This document shows, piece after piece, positions 1 to 8,295 of a stretch of 42,043 nt of DNA. The notes beneath the pieces are model-generated. The model ran no database searches and was not told the origin of the DNA. It saw only the letters and a program-made list of their open reading frames with translations. The stretch is taken from assembly GCA_002720745.1 (NCBI GenBank), contig PBJO01000014.1, positions 4,187-46,229 of the forward strand, written 5' to 3'. The translations under genes and the position numbers were made by a program. The stretch comes from Balneola sp. GTDB taxonomy: Bacteria > Bacteroidota > Rhodothermia > Balneolales > Balneolaceae. How positions within the stretch are numbered: position 1 is the first letter of the stretch; every line of letters begins with the position of its first letter.

Positions 1-1013
1 TATCTTGGTTGGAGTCTCAATTACAAGCCGATATTTATGTGCAGCCCCCTAGCGCGGTAGCCCGCAAAGCTGATGCACAACTGCAAACTGAATTAGTTCA
101 GCTTTTGAAAGAAACCGAAGGAGTTGAAAGTGTTCACTCGGTTTTCAGCGAAGATGTGATGACTACTTTTGGCAGTAGTAATCTGGTGACGACCTCATTG
201 GGTGTAAAGGCGAGCGAATCCTACCAAACCAAGGAAATTCAGGACGGCTTTTGGGGGCAATTTGCTCAAGAAAAGGTGATCATGATTTCTGAGGCATATG
301 CCTACCGTTTTGGAATTGGAATAGGTGATAGTTTGGGTATAATGACCGATAAGGGCATGCAATATTTTCCCATCAAAGCTATCTACTTTGATTATGCCTC
401 AGATATGGGGACGGTTACCATGAACCGAAGCTTATATGACCGTTTTTTCGGTAATCGCGCTATTTCTGGACTTGCTTTGTATGCCGATGATCAAACCGAG
501 GTGAATGTGCTGGTTGATCGTTTACGGGATCGCGCAGCAGGGGTGCAAGATGTCTTTATTCGTTCGAATAAAGGATTGCGTGAAGCTTCAATTGAAATTT
601 TTGACCGGACTTTTACAGTAACCGTGGTGCTAAGATTGTTAGCCGTAATGGTGGCCTTCGTGGGTATTTTAAGTTCGTTAATGGCGCTGCAACTTGAGCG
701 GGCTCGAGAACATGCTGTGCTTAGAGCCAATGGAATGACTCCGGGGCAGTTATGGAACTATGTTATAACCCAAACGGGGGTTATGGGTGTAATTGCTGGG
801 GTCTTATCCATCCCTCTTGGGCTACTTATTTCCTATGTATTAGTCTATGTAATTAATCTTCGCTCTTTTGGATGGACTCTGGAATTCATGGTTAACCCTT
901 CGCTGTTGATTCAAGCGGTAGGTCTAGCAGTTGGAGCGGCCTTGTTGGCGGGAATTTACCCCTCATGGAAAATGGCGAGTGCAAATCCAGCCGAAGCATT
1001 GCGAAGCGAATAA
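1..1013 (+). CDS. ABC transporter permease, FtsX/AttG-like (5' partial)
   Basis: C-terminal part of an integral membrane subunit of an ABC transporter of the MacB/LolE/AttFG type, which moves lipids or other envelope substrates rather than small solutes. The frame is open from base 3 (codons for S-W-L before the first TTG at 9), so the gene begins outside the window and the TTG is not its start. A periplasmic region (residues about 1-190) contains the sort of ADIYV segment seen at the start of the second half of these permeases. It is followed by the FtsX domain: a transmembrane helix at about 205-227, a cytoplasmic loop with the R-A-N-G-M-T-P coupling motif, two more helices, and the typical C-terminal end with NPAEALRSE. 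It lies 27 bp before an AttH-like gene, the usual partner of such permeases. The ATPase should lie upstream, outside the window. The family call is firm; the substrate is unknown. Confidence 0.88.
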   Translation, partial: SWLESQLQADIYVQPPSAVARKADAQLQTELVQLLKETEGVESVHSVFSEDVMTTFGSSNLVTTSLGVKASESYQTKEIQDGFWGQFAQEKVIMISEAYAYRFGIGIGDSLGIMTDKGMQYFPIKAIYFDYASDMGTVTMNRSLYDRFFGNRAISGLALYADDQTEVNVLVDRLRDRAAGVQDVFIRSNKGLREASIEIFDRTFTVTVVLRLLAVMVAFVGILSSLMALQLERAREHAVLRANGMTPGQLWNYVITQTGVMGVIAGVLSIPLGLLISYVLVYVINLRSFGWTLEFMVNPSLLIQAVGLAVGAALLAGIYPSWKMASANPAEALRSE

Positions 1014-1040
1014 CCTATTTGAGATTAAAATAATCGTTCT

Positions 1041-2240
1041 ATGAAATTATCATTTTGGCAAATTATAACGATTCCACTATTTGTTGGCCTTGCGCTGTCT
1101 TGGATTCTTTTCCCCGAGCCGGGAGCTGAAATCGAAGCTACTATCTCTGCTGCTAAGGCGTTAAATGGAGGCGACACGGAAGGCTACATCCAAGCACTTG
1201 GCCCTAAAGAATTTGTATTTCCGGTGGATCATGGGGCTCACCCTGGTTTTAAAACCGAGTGGTGGTATTATACTGGGAATTTATTCACTGAAGATGGTAG
1301 GCAGTTTGGCTATCAATTTACCATTTTTAGAAATCAATTAAGCCCTTCAGAGGTAGAAGATGCACCAATTGACCTGGAGGTAAATGGTACTTATAATTTG
1401 GAGTGGAATACCAACCAATTGTACTTAGCACACTTTGCCATCTCCGATGTGTCGAAAAAGGATCATGTGTTTGACGAGCGCTATAGCCGGGGTGCTGCTG
1501 GTTTAGCGGGGGCGAGCGTGGATCCTTATCGGGTCTGGCTGGAAGATTGGGAGATAACACAGGTTAAGGATTCAATGGCTAGTGGTGAGCGTTTTACAGT
1601 GAGAATTAAGGCAGAAATGGCTGATGCGACAGCTATAGACATACAGCTGAATCCAAAAAAACCACTGGTTCTCCAGGGGGAAGAGGGTTATGATAAGAAA
1701 GGGGGTGAGGATGGAAATGCTTCGTATTATATTTCGTTCACGCGAATGCAGACCGATGGGGTGCTGCGAAAGGATAGTGAGTCATTTGCGGTTTCAGGGC
1801 TGAGTTGGATGGATCATGAGTGGAGTACTTCGGCCTTGGATTCAGGGCAAACGGGATGGGATTGGTTTTCCATCCAACTTTCTAACGGATACGAGCTCAT
1901 GTACTATCAAATTAGAAATGTGAATCCTGATTTAGCCCCCCAAATTACAGGTAGTTTGATTGCTCCCGATGGTCAAAAGAGAGATTTAGACCAAGGCGAA
2001 GTACGTTTAGAAGTACTTGAGTATTGGACTAGCCCTCATACTAGGGCGCGTTATCCTGCTCAGTGGACCTTAGCTATTCCTTCTGAAGAGTTAGAGATGG
2101 ACGTAGCCACTGTATTTGATGATCAGGAGATGACGGTTTCGGTCCAATATTATGAGGGAGCGCTGCAAGTTTCAGGGAATTTCAGGGATGAAGCTATCGC
2201 GGGGAATGGGTACATCGAGATGACGGGCTACGAGCAATAG
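1041..2240 (+). CDS. AttH/CrtC-like lipocalin-fold protein
   Basis: 399-residue protein of the AttH/hydroxyneurosporene synthase-like family (lipocalin-like, Pfam CrtC/Lipocalin_9). An N-terminal hydrophobic segment (residues about 5-24) should act as a signal or membrane anchor, so the protein likely sits in the periplasm. The family signature HPGFKTEWWYYTG is at about residues 67-79, followed by FGYQFTIFRNQL, and later WMDHEWS and GWDWFSIQL, all characteristic of this fold. In Agrobacterium-type att clusters the AttH protein is encoded with ABC permeases AttE-G. The preceding permease gene 27 bp upstream reproduces this layout, so the two are probably an operon for envelope lipid or hydrophobic compound handling. 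No carotenoid genes are nearby, so a carotenoid hydratase role is unlikely. ATG chosen because it directly precedes the hydrophobic leader. Confidence 0.88.
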   Translation: MKLSFWQIITIPLFVGLALSWILFPEPGAEIEATISAAKALNGGDTEGYIQALGPKEFVFPVDHGAHPGFKTEWWYYTGNLFTEDGRQFGYQFTIFRNQLSPSEVEDAPIDLEVNGTYNLEWNTNQLYLAHFAISDVSKKDHVFDERYSRGAAGLAGASVDPYRVWLEDWEITQVKDSMASGERFTVRIKAEMADATAIDIQLNPKKPLVLQGEEGYDKKGGEDGNASYYISFTRMQTDGVLRKDSESFAVSGLSWMDHEWSTSALDSGQTGWDWFSIQLSNGYELMYYQIRNVNPDLAPQITGSLIAPDGQKRDLDQGEVRLEVLEYWTSPHTRARYPAQWTLAIPSEELEMDVATVFDDQEMTVSVQYYEGALQVSGNFRDEAIAGNGYIEMTGYEQ

Positions 2241-2290
2241 TAAACCGCAGTGCAAATTTAGTTTACCAATGAGTCTTGTATGTAATCAAT

Positions 2291-3067
2291 TTATTCCCAA
2301 GAACCATAAACCGCGTTAGGCAATAACAACACATCGGATGAAATCCGTTTAATAAAGGCTTTTGTATCCACGTTTTCTTGAGTAGTCTGACTAAAATCTT
2401 TTATGTTATCTCCTACTTGATAAACAATTGCTAGTGGTCTGTTCCAAACTTCTTTGACCTCTGGATAGTCTTCCCAGCAATATTTGGCCCTACCACTAGC
2501 GATTTGACTGCGCCGTAGATCTTTGTCATTAATCATTCCTTCCATGCTTACAGAGTTTTTATCTGCTTGGGATCGACCCATTATGCAGGTATTGTAACGA
2601 TTAATAGGGAAACCTAGAGCGGTTAAATTATTCCATGTAAATGAATCTAATTCACGTTCACGGTTAGTTACTAGTGCAATTTGACCTCCTTCATCAAGCA
2701 CTTGAGTAACAAACTCAATCGAACCAGGAACGGGAGTTGCGGTTTCTTTTTTTACCCACTCAGCCCAACTTCCCGATGAATATCCCAAGCCCAAAAGATC
2801 GCGCTGGCGGTTATATTCAGCATTGTTTAGCAGGGTTTCATCTACATCCATCACAACTACCCAAGACTCTTTAGGAAATTCAAAAGTGTCTATATTTTGG
2901 GTAGCCGTACGGTATAGATGCTCAGTAATAATTTGGTATTCTGCGCTATTCATAGTCCATTTTACTGCAGAACTTACGTCAAATTCTTGGTTGATTTGTT
3001 TATTAGGTTGAGTGCAGAATAGTAAGCTAGAACAACAAATTAGAATGAGTACAAAGGATTTAGTCAT
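2291..3067 (-). CDS. 5'-nucleotidase, lipoprotein e(P4) family (class C acid phosphatase)
   Basis: HAD-superfamily phosphomonoesterase related to Haemophilus outer-membrane lipoprotein e(P4), which dephosphorylates nucleotides (for example NMN or 5'-AMP) outside the cytoplasm for uptake. I start it at the ATG at 3067, giving 258 residues, because that places a hydrophobic leader ending in SSLLFC, a loose Bacteroidota-type lipobox, at the N-terminus. An upstream ATG at 3148 would put 27 extra residues before the signal. The catalytic DVDETLLNN motif (nucleophile Asp74, acid/base Asp76) follows at about residues 74-82. A further HAD motif is ALVTNRE (Thr/Asn), and late acidic residues are in VGDNIKDF. 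It is convergent with the AttH-like gene and stands alone. Family identity is strong; the preferred nucleotide is not visible. Confidence 0.9.
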   Translation of the reverse strand: MTKSFVLILICCSSLLFCTQPNKQINQEFDVSSAVKWTMNSAEYQIITEHLYRTATQNIDTFEFPKESWVVVMDVDETLLNNAEYNRQRDLLGLGYSSGSWAEWVKKETATPVPGSIEFVTQVLDEGGQIALVTNRERELDSFTWNNLTALGFPINRYNTCIMGRSQADKNSVSMEGMINDKDLRRSQIASGRAKYCWEDYPEVKEVWNRPLAIVYQVGDNIKDFSQTTQENVDTKAFIKRISSDVLLLPNAVYGSWE

Positions 3068-3298
3068 AGGAATACGTTTAGTTAGGTTGGCAGGTTTTGG
3101 ATTCATCATAGTTTCTAATAGTATAAAAATGAAACTAAAAAAAATCACATTTTAACCCACTGAACATACTAGGCTGTATATCTTTAATTACATAAACAGA
3201 TTGATGGAGATACAAAAATACTTTAACATTAAACTATTTTTTGTATATTTATTTTGACTAAAGACCATACATTAAGAAAGATCATGTAACTTAATATC

Positions 3299-4345
3299 AT
3301 GAAACTAGGAATCGATAGCTTTGCCGCTGTGCAAGGACAACACGGAGAGCCCAGTACCCCAGATCAGCGGGCTGAAACCATTGAAAATTTACTTACTCGA
3401 ATCGAACTAATGGAAGATGTAGGTTTGGATGTGTTCGGTCTAGGAGAGCATCATCGTCCAGAATATCTAGATTCCTCCCCTTTAACTATATTAGCTGCTG
3501 CTGCCGCTCGTACGTCTAAGATTGAACTGTTAAGTGCGGTTACAGTACTCAGCGCACAAGATCCTGTGCGGGTATTTCAGCAGCTAGCTGCGTTGGATAT
3601 CATCTCCAAAGGGCGCGCAGGACTGGTAGCAGGTCGAGGGTCATTTTCGGAAGCCTTTCCTTTATTTGGACTAAACTTTCAAGATTATGATGATCTTTTT
3701 GAGGAGAAACTAGAGTTGCTACTTCAGCTTAGAGCTGAGGAGAATGTGAAATGGAAAGGACGGTTTCGACCAGCACTCACTGGGCAAGGAGTCTATCCGC
3801 GGCCATATCAACCAGAAGTCCCTATTTATGTGGGTGTAGGTGGGACACCAGCATCTTTTGTGAGAGCAGGGCGGCTTGGTTTACCCTTAATGATAGCTAT
3901 AATAGGGGGACAAACACATCGTTTTAAACCTTTAGTCGATATGTATTATCGAGCTGGAATCGAGGCAGGGCAAGCTCGAGAAAAATTAAAAGTAGCTGTG
4001 CATTCGCTGGGCTTTATCGCCATGAACTCGCAGTCGGCTCACGAGCAGTTTTTCCCAGGTTATGCAAAAACTTTTACTCAGATTGGGCAAGAGCGAGGAT
4101 GGGGTGGAGCTGTCACCCGGCAAAGTTATGAATCACAGGCCGATGAAATGGGGGCTTTAGTAGTGGGTAATCCCAAGGAGGTTGCGGACAAAATTGTGCG
4201 TCATTCAAGAGCTTTGGGGGGATTGACAGAGTTTCGTTTGCACATGAATGTCGCGCACTTATCGCATGAACAATTATCAAGTGCTATTAAACTTTTTGGT
4301 GAAGATGTAGCACCAATTGTTAGAAAAAAATTAATTACATCTTGA
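3299..4345 (+). CDS. LLM-class flavin-dependent oxidoreductase (luciferase-like)
   Basis: 348-residue bacterial luciferase-like monooxygenase, an FMNH2- or F420-type TIM barrel, of the subgroup named after Atu2307/SP_0267. The N-terminal MKLGIDSFAA, the LGEHHRPEYLDSSP segment at about 49-62, the SAVTVLSAQDPVRVFQQ segment at about 80-96 and the GRGSFSEAFPLFG segment at about 116-128 are hallmark stretches. It uses a free reduced flavin supplied by a separate reductase, and no reductase is adjacent. The substrate is unknown; many members are annotated only as monooxygenases. It is preceded by a 231 bp AT-rich divergent intergenic region shared with the e(P4) gene, which probably holds its promoter. 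Family call firm, physiological role open. Confidence 0.9.
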   Translation: MKLGIDSFAAVQGQHGEPSTPDQRAETIENLLTRIELMEDVGLDVFGLGEHHRPEYLDSSPLTILAAAAARTSKIELLSAVTVLSAQDPVRVFQQLAALDIISKGRAGLVAGRGSFSEAFPLFGLNFQDYDDLFEEKLELLLQLRAEENVKWKGRFRPALTGQGVYPRPYQPEVPIYVGVGGTPASFVRAGRLGLPLMIAIIGGQTHRFKPLVDMYYRAGIEAGQAREKLKVAVHSLGFIAMNSQSAHEQFFPGYAKTFTQIGQERGWGGAVTRQSYESQADEMGALVVGNPKEVADKIVRHSRALGGLTEFRLHMNVAHLSHEQLSSAIKLFGEDVAPIVRKKLITS

Positions 4346-4503
4346 AATGTAATATAGCGTGCAAATTAAAAGAGAAAGATATAGAAATTCTATTTAGAGC
4401 ATCATACCATTATTATGGGTTTGATAATTGAATTAGAGACTATATATAATCGGTTCAATCATAGCAATACTGATGATTAATATATATTCTTGTCAATAAT
4501 ACT

Positions 4504-4953
4504 TTGATAGAAATACTAAAAAATATCACAATATATTCTTTGGCGCTAATGTATCTAAGCATTGGGATAAAGCATTTTACAGAGGTAGATTTTTTTCTGG
4601 TTATTGTACCTCCATATATGCCATATCCAGAATTGATAGTTTATGTTTCAGGACTATTTGAAATTATTTTTGGAGTTTTATTAATACCAATGAAAACGCG
4701 TAAATATGGAGCTTTGGGCTTACTTGTTTTGTTGATTGCGGTTTTTCCTGCTAATATTTATTTATTTGAATCTGAGATAGCCCAAAATGCATTTGGCATT
4801 TCAAAAAAAGAGGCATTAATTAGATTGCCGTTTCAGGTCCCTCTTATAATATTAGCATATTGGCACTCTAAACTAAAAACTAATTTTTTTTTTGATGTTT
4901 TTTGCTTGATGATTTTTATTCCAACAATGATCTATTTTTTAACTTTAGGATAA
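4504..4953 (+). CDS. DoxX-like small membrane protein
   Basis: 149-residue integral membrane protein with four predicted helices: about 8-25, 46-62, 68-88 and 112-140. The pattern A-L-M-Y-L-S-I-G-I-K-H-F in helix 1, followed by the Y-V-S-G-L-F-E-I-I-F-G stretch of helix 2, is typical of the DoxX/MauE-like family, whose members are often of unknown biochemical role and sometimes linked to oxidative stress or respiratory complexes. The only start compatible with the N-terminus is TTG at 4504, since the frame closes at a TGA at 4474 and no ATG lies between. Codon use is more AT-rich than the preceding gene. No clear operon partner. Family call moderately confident. Confidence 0.72.
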   Translation: MIEILKNITIYSLALMYLSIGIKHFTEVDFFLVIVPPYMPYPELIVYVSGLFEIIFGVLLIPMKTRKYGALGLLVLLIAVFPANIYLFESEIAQNAFGISKKEALIRLPFQVPLIILAYWHSKLKTNFFFDVFCLMIFIPTMIYFLTLG

Positions 4954-5319
4954 ATTCAAATAGGATGTCTTTTGAGTGCATTGCTTCCAATTATGCTAAA
5001 TATAATTCTGTAGATGAATTAATCTTAACTGGGATATAAACAACTTTTTAACTACCAGCCTAAAATCGATATCATATTATTGAGGCTATTGATAAGCCTA
5101 ATGATTTACATTTACATGATTTGATGTATGTATGAGGCATTATTTACAATTTTAAATGTGACTACAACTTCAGTAATGTATTTAATTCTTCACCTTTAAA
5201 GTTTAAGCGTTGAAATATTAGCTTCTATTAGATTGTGTATAATGAATAGGCACTTAAAGTAAAAACGGCTAAATTGCTAACGATTAAAGATTTAATCATT
5301 TAATCTGCTATACTTACTT
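4954..5319. other. 366 bp AT-rich intergenic region
   Basis: No gene, RNA or hairpin terminator that I can support. The region is AT-rich, with only short open stretches in each frame. It should contain the promoter for the sbtA-sbtB pair on its right, but no clear consensus boxes stand out. Confidence 0.6.
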
Positions 5320-6276
5320 ATGGAATCACTAATATCTAATTTTGCCTCGCCTGTAGTATTGGCCTTTACCCTTGGTATAGCCGCTAAACTATTGAGGAGT
5401 GATCTTGAAATTCCAAAACCACTTTATCAAGGCTTGTCGATTTATTTGTTGTTAGCCATTGGTCTAAAAGGGGGCGTTGAGCTCAGTAAAACCTCTCTTG
5501 ATGCTTTTATAGGTCCGGCCTCCATTACACTTTTGCTTGGTGTATTAACCCCACTTATCGCCTACGCTATTCTTCGATATTTGGGCCGTATGGATATGAT
5601 AAACTCTTCGGCTATTGCCGCGCATTACGGCTCTGTTTCCGCGGTGACCTTTATTGCTGCTATCAGTTATGTTGAGAGTTTGGGTTACAGCCCAGAAGGC
5701 TTTATGCCCACACTGGTTGCTTTGCTAGAGGTTCCTGGTATAATTGTTGCTTTAATTATCCCTCAACTCTCTAATAGTGGAAATGGATCTTTTAAAAAAG
5801 CCTTGCATGAAGTGGTGACGGGCAGTTCCATTATATTGTTACTCGGAGGGCTACTTATTGGATTTGTAGCGGGGCCTGTTAAGTTTGAGTCGATTCAGCC
5901 CTTTTTTGTGAGTGGTTTTCAGGGGGCATTAGTGCTTTTTTTATTAGAATTGGGTATGGTTACGGCTCGCCGACTTACCGATTTGAAAAAAGTGGGGGTA
6001 TTTTTACTCGGTTTTGGAATCTTAGTACCTATATTACATGGTGTATTGGCCATTTGGCTGGGTCTTATGGTTGGTTTAAGCGTAGCAGGGGCAACCGTTT
6101 TGGCAGCTATGGTCTCAAGTGGATCCTATATAGCCGCTCCTGCAGCGGTAAGAATAGCTCTTCCGAAAGCCAATCCAAGCTATTATCTTACCGCATCCCT
6201 AGGAATTACTTTTCCCTTTAATATTACCATTGGAATTCCTATTTATTATTTAATTGCAACATGGATGGGAGCATAA
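5320..6276 (+). CDS. sbtA: SbtA-type sodium-dependent bicarbonate transporter
   Basis: 318-residue membrane protein of the SbtA family (Pfam Sbt_1, formerly DUF897), known in cyanobacteria as a high-affinity Na+/HCO3- symporter. About ten hydrophobic helices occur in two inverted halves: half one has LAIGLKGGVELS and AAHYGSVSAVTFI, half two has FLLELGMVTARR and AAMVSSGSYIAAPAAVR. These paired SGS-type elements form the substrate and ion site in solved SbtA structures. The protein is shorter than the cyanobacterial forms (about 370 residues), as is usual in non-cyanobacterial homologues. One base separates its stop from the ATG of an SbtB-like PII protein, the classical regulatory partner. In this presumably heterotrophic host it may supply bicarbonate for anaplerotic carboxylation. 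Identity is strong; transport itself is inferred. Confidence 0.92.
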   Translation: MESLISNFASPVVLAFTLGIAAKLLRSDLEIPKPLYQGLSIYLLLAIGLKGGVELSKTSLDAFIGPASITLLLGVLTPLIAYAILRYLGRMDMINSSAIAAHYGSVSAVTFIAAISYVESLGYSPEGFMPTLVALLEVPGIIVALIIPQLSNSGNGSFKKALHEVVTGSSIILLLGGLLIGFVAGPVKFESIQPFFVSGFQGALVLFLLELGMVTARRLTDLKKVGVFLLGFGILVPILHGVLAIWLGLMVGLSVAGATVLAAMVSSGSYIAAPAAVRIALPKANPSYYLTASLGITFPFNITIGIPIYYLIATWMGA

Positions 6277-6277
6277 A

Positions 6278-6583
6278 ATGGAGCTAAGAGAACTTACATT
6301 GGTTACCATAATCACCGAGCGATTATTACGTGACGAAATCATACATCGTCTGAAAGAAACAGGTGTATCAGGTTATACTCTCTCTGACACAACTGGAGAG
6401 GGATCAAGAGGAATTCGGGCTAGCGACTGGGAAGGTAAGAATGTAAAAATTGAGGTGATTGTGAATCACTCTACTGCCGAAAAAATTATTCAGCAAGTTA
6501 GTGATGAGTATTTTGAAAATTATGCAGTTGTAGCTTATGCTCAAACCGTACGTGTCGTTCGAGGTGAAAAGTATATGAGCTAG
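6278..6583 (+). CDS. sbtB: PII-like signalling protein SbtB
   Basis: 101-residue PII-superfamily protein that should bind the cytoplasmic face of SbtA as a trimer and gate it in response to adenine nucleotides (cAMP/AMP/ADP/ATP in cyanobacterial SbtB). The fold markers are visible: strand LTLVTIITE, the SGYTLSDTTGEGSRG segment leading into the T-loop (about 31-50), and the second half with SDEYFENYAVVAYAQTVRVV. I choose ATG 6278, one base after the sbtA stop, because homology begins at MELREL; an upstream in-frame ATG at 6254 inside sbtA adds eight non-conserved residues. The C-terminus ends at RGEKYMS and lacks the CGPxGC redox R-loop of many cyanobacterial SbtB proteins. Translational coupling to sbtA is likely. 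Confidence 0.9.
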   Translation: MELRELTLVTIITERLLRDEIIHRLKETGVSGYTLSDTTGEGSRGIRASDWEGKNVKIEVIVNHSTAEKIIQQVSDEYFENYAVVAYAQTVRVVRGEKYMS

Positions 6584-6742
6584 TAGTTATAGATTCAAAA
6601 CAAATAGTAGTTTATTGGCAAAAATAATGCGTATTTTCATATGTGCTACTAAATTAGCCTCCAAAGCCCGAGTTGAGATGATGCCGCAACCACATTCCTC
6701 TCTTTGCTGGCAACATCTTATTTTCAAATCAATAGTTTATAC

Positions 6743-8242
6743 ATGTCTTTATTTTCAGAGTTGGGCCTTAAGCAAGAATTGCTTGAGGGAGTAGAACGTT
6801 TAGGTTTTACAGAACCAACCAAAGTTCAAGAACTTGCGATTCCTACTATTTTGGAATCGGCTCAGGATTTAGTGGCTTTAGCCCAAACAGGTACGGGAAA
6901 AACAGGGGCCTTTGGCCTTCCCTTATTACACAAAATAGATCCAGATAATAAAAATGTGCAGGCGATTGTACTTTCACCTACTAGAGAATTAGCTATTCAG
7001 ATTGCAAAGGATCTAAAAGCTTTTGCAAAAAAACTTAAAGGAGTTAAAACTGTAGCGGTTTATGGCGGTTCAGAAATTCGCACGCAAATTAAGGCCTTAG
7101 AAAATGGATGTCAGGTTGTTGTAGGAACGCCTGGCCGTATGCTAGATCTAATTCGACGCCGCAAATTACAAGTAGAGAATATACAGACCTTAGTGCTTGA
7201 TGAAGCCGATGAAATGCTTAATATGGGCTTTCAAGAAGACCTAGATGCGATATTGGCAGATACCCCGTCAGAAAAACAAACGCTCTTATTTTCAGCAACC
7301 ATGCCCAAGCAGATGTCGAGCATGGCCAAAAAATATATGCATGAACCTGCTGAAATAGAGGTGGGCGAGCGTAATTCTGGCTCAAAAGACGTTGAGCATG
7401 AATATTTTGTGGTAAAAGCCAATAATCGGTTCGAAACACTCAAGCGATTGGTAGACATACATCCTAGTATGTATGGTATCATTTTTTGTCGTACTCGTAA
7501 CGAAACAATGGATATTTCTAAGTGGCTGAGCAGGGATGGATACGAAGTTGACGTATTAAATGGTGATCTCTCGCAAAATAAGAGAGATCAGGTGATGAAC
7601 CGTTTTAGAAAGTCAGAGCTTAAAATTTTAGTTGCTACCGATGTTGCTGCCCGCGGGCTCGACGTCAACAATCTTTCCCATATTGTTAATTACAATTTAC
7701 CGGACGATTTAGAAGTGTATATTCATAGAAGTGGACGTACAGGACGTGCAGGAAACAAGGGTATTTGTATGAGTATTGTTAGCCCACGTGAGCAAAGTCG
7801 TATACGACGTTTGGAAAAAATGGCTTCACAGCCCTTCATTAAATCTGAAGTTCCAACTGGTGAGGAAATATGCTCCAAGAGGTTATTGCATGGTTTAGAG
7901 AGAGTTAAAAAGGAAGCAGTAAATCCAGAAAGGATTCAGCCATTTTTACCTTCAGCTCTTGAAGCATTGAAGGATTTGACCAAAGAGCAGGTTATAGAAC
8001 GCTTTCTAAGCCTAGAATTTCATAATATGCTCGAGTATTATGCTGGAGCAACCGATGTTAATGCTAAAGGTAATGGGGGTCATGGTGATAGTGGTCGTCG
8101 TCGTGGACGGCGCGATGGTAGAGTTAGAGGAAGTGGGCGTGGGCGTTCAGGTAGTAGTCGAGGAGGCCGACGTTCAGATCGACGCTCCGGTGATTATCAC
8201 AGGAAAGGGGGATTTGGAGGTGGTAGGAGAAGGAAAGCTTAG
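6743..8242 (+). CDS. DEAD-box ATP-dependent RNA helicase (DeaD/CsdA-like)
   Basis: 499-residue RNA helicase for ribosome assembly, mRNA turnover or cold adaptation. All helicase motifs are intact: Q motif with TKVQELAIP, Walker A AQTGTGKT (47-54), PTRELA, TPGR, DEAD (153-156), SAT (184-186), the ARGLDV motif and HRSGRTGRAG. A short accessory region (about 385-440) is followed by an extremely Arg/Gly-rich tail with RGR, RGG and GRRR repeats, typical of a non-specific RNA-binding tail. I start at ATG 6743, where family homology (MSLFSELGL) begins. An upstream ATG-less extension to 6704 is not conserved. Preceded by a 159 bp leader with no recognisable RNA element. It lacks a clear DbpA-type RRM, so I do not give a specific symbol. 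Confidence 0.93.
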   Translation: MSLFSELGLKQELLEGVERLGFTEPTKVQELAIPTILESAQDLVALAQTGTGKTGAFGLPLLHKIDPDNKNVQAIVLSPTRELAIQIAKDLKAFAKKLKGVKTVAVYGGSEIRTQIKALENGCQVVVGTPGRMLDLIRRRKLQVENIQTLVLDEADEMLNMGFQEDLDAILADTPSEKQTLLFSATMPKQMSSMAKKYMHEPAEIEVGERNSGSKDVEHEYFVVKANNRFETLKRLVDIHPSMYGIIFCRTRNETMDISKWLSRDGYEVDVLNGDLSQNKRDQVMNRFRKSELKILVATDVAARGLDVNNLSHIVNYNLPDDLEVYIHRSGRTGRAGNKGICMSIVSPREQSRIRRLEKMASQPFIKSEVPTGEEICSKRLLHGLERVKKEAVNPERIQPFLPSALEALKDLTKEQVIERFLSLEFHNMLEYYAGATDVNAKGNGGHGDSGRRRGRRDGRVRGSGRGRSGSSRGGRRSDRRSGDYHRKGGFGGGRRRKA

Positions 8243-8295
8243 GATAGTATCCTATATCCTATTAAGGTGCAAGATTAACCAAACAGTCTATAGAG

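Noticed and set aside
2241..2275. GTAAAC/GTTTAC inverted repeat between convergent genes
   Set aside because: Only six pairs with a long loop and no T-run; too weak to call.
5040..5160. Possible decayed gene in the gap before sbtA
   Set aside because: Open stretches are about 20 codons long and resemble no family.
8244..8258. Short palindrome AGGATAGTATCCT after the helicase gene
   Set aside because: Loop of one base and no T-run; not a credible terminator.
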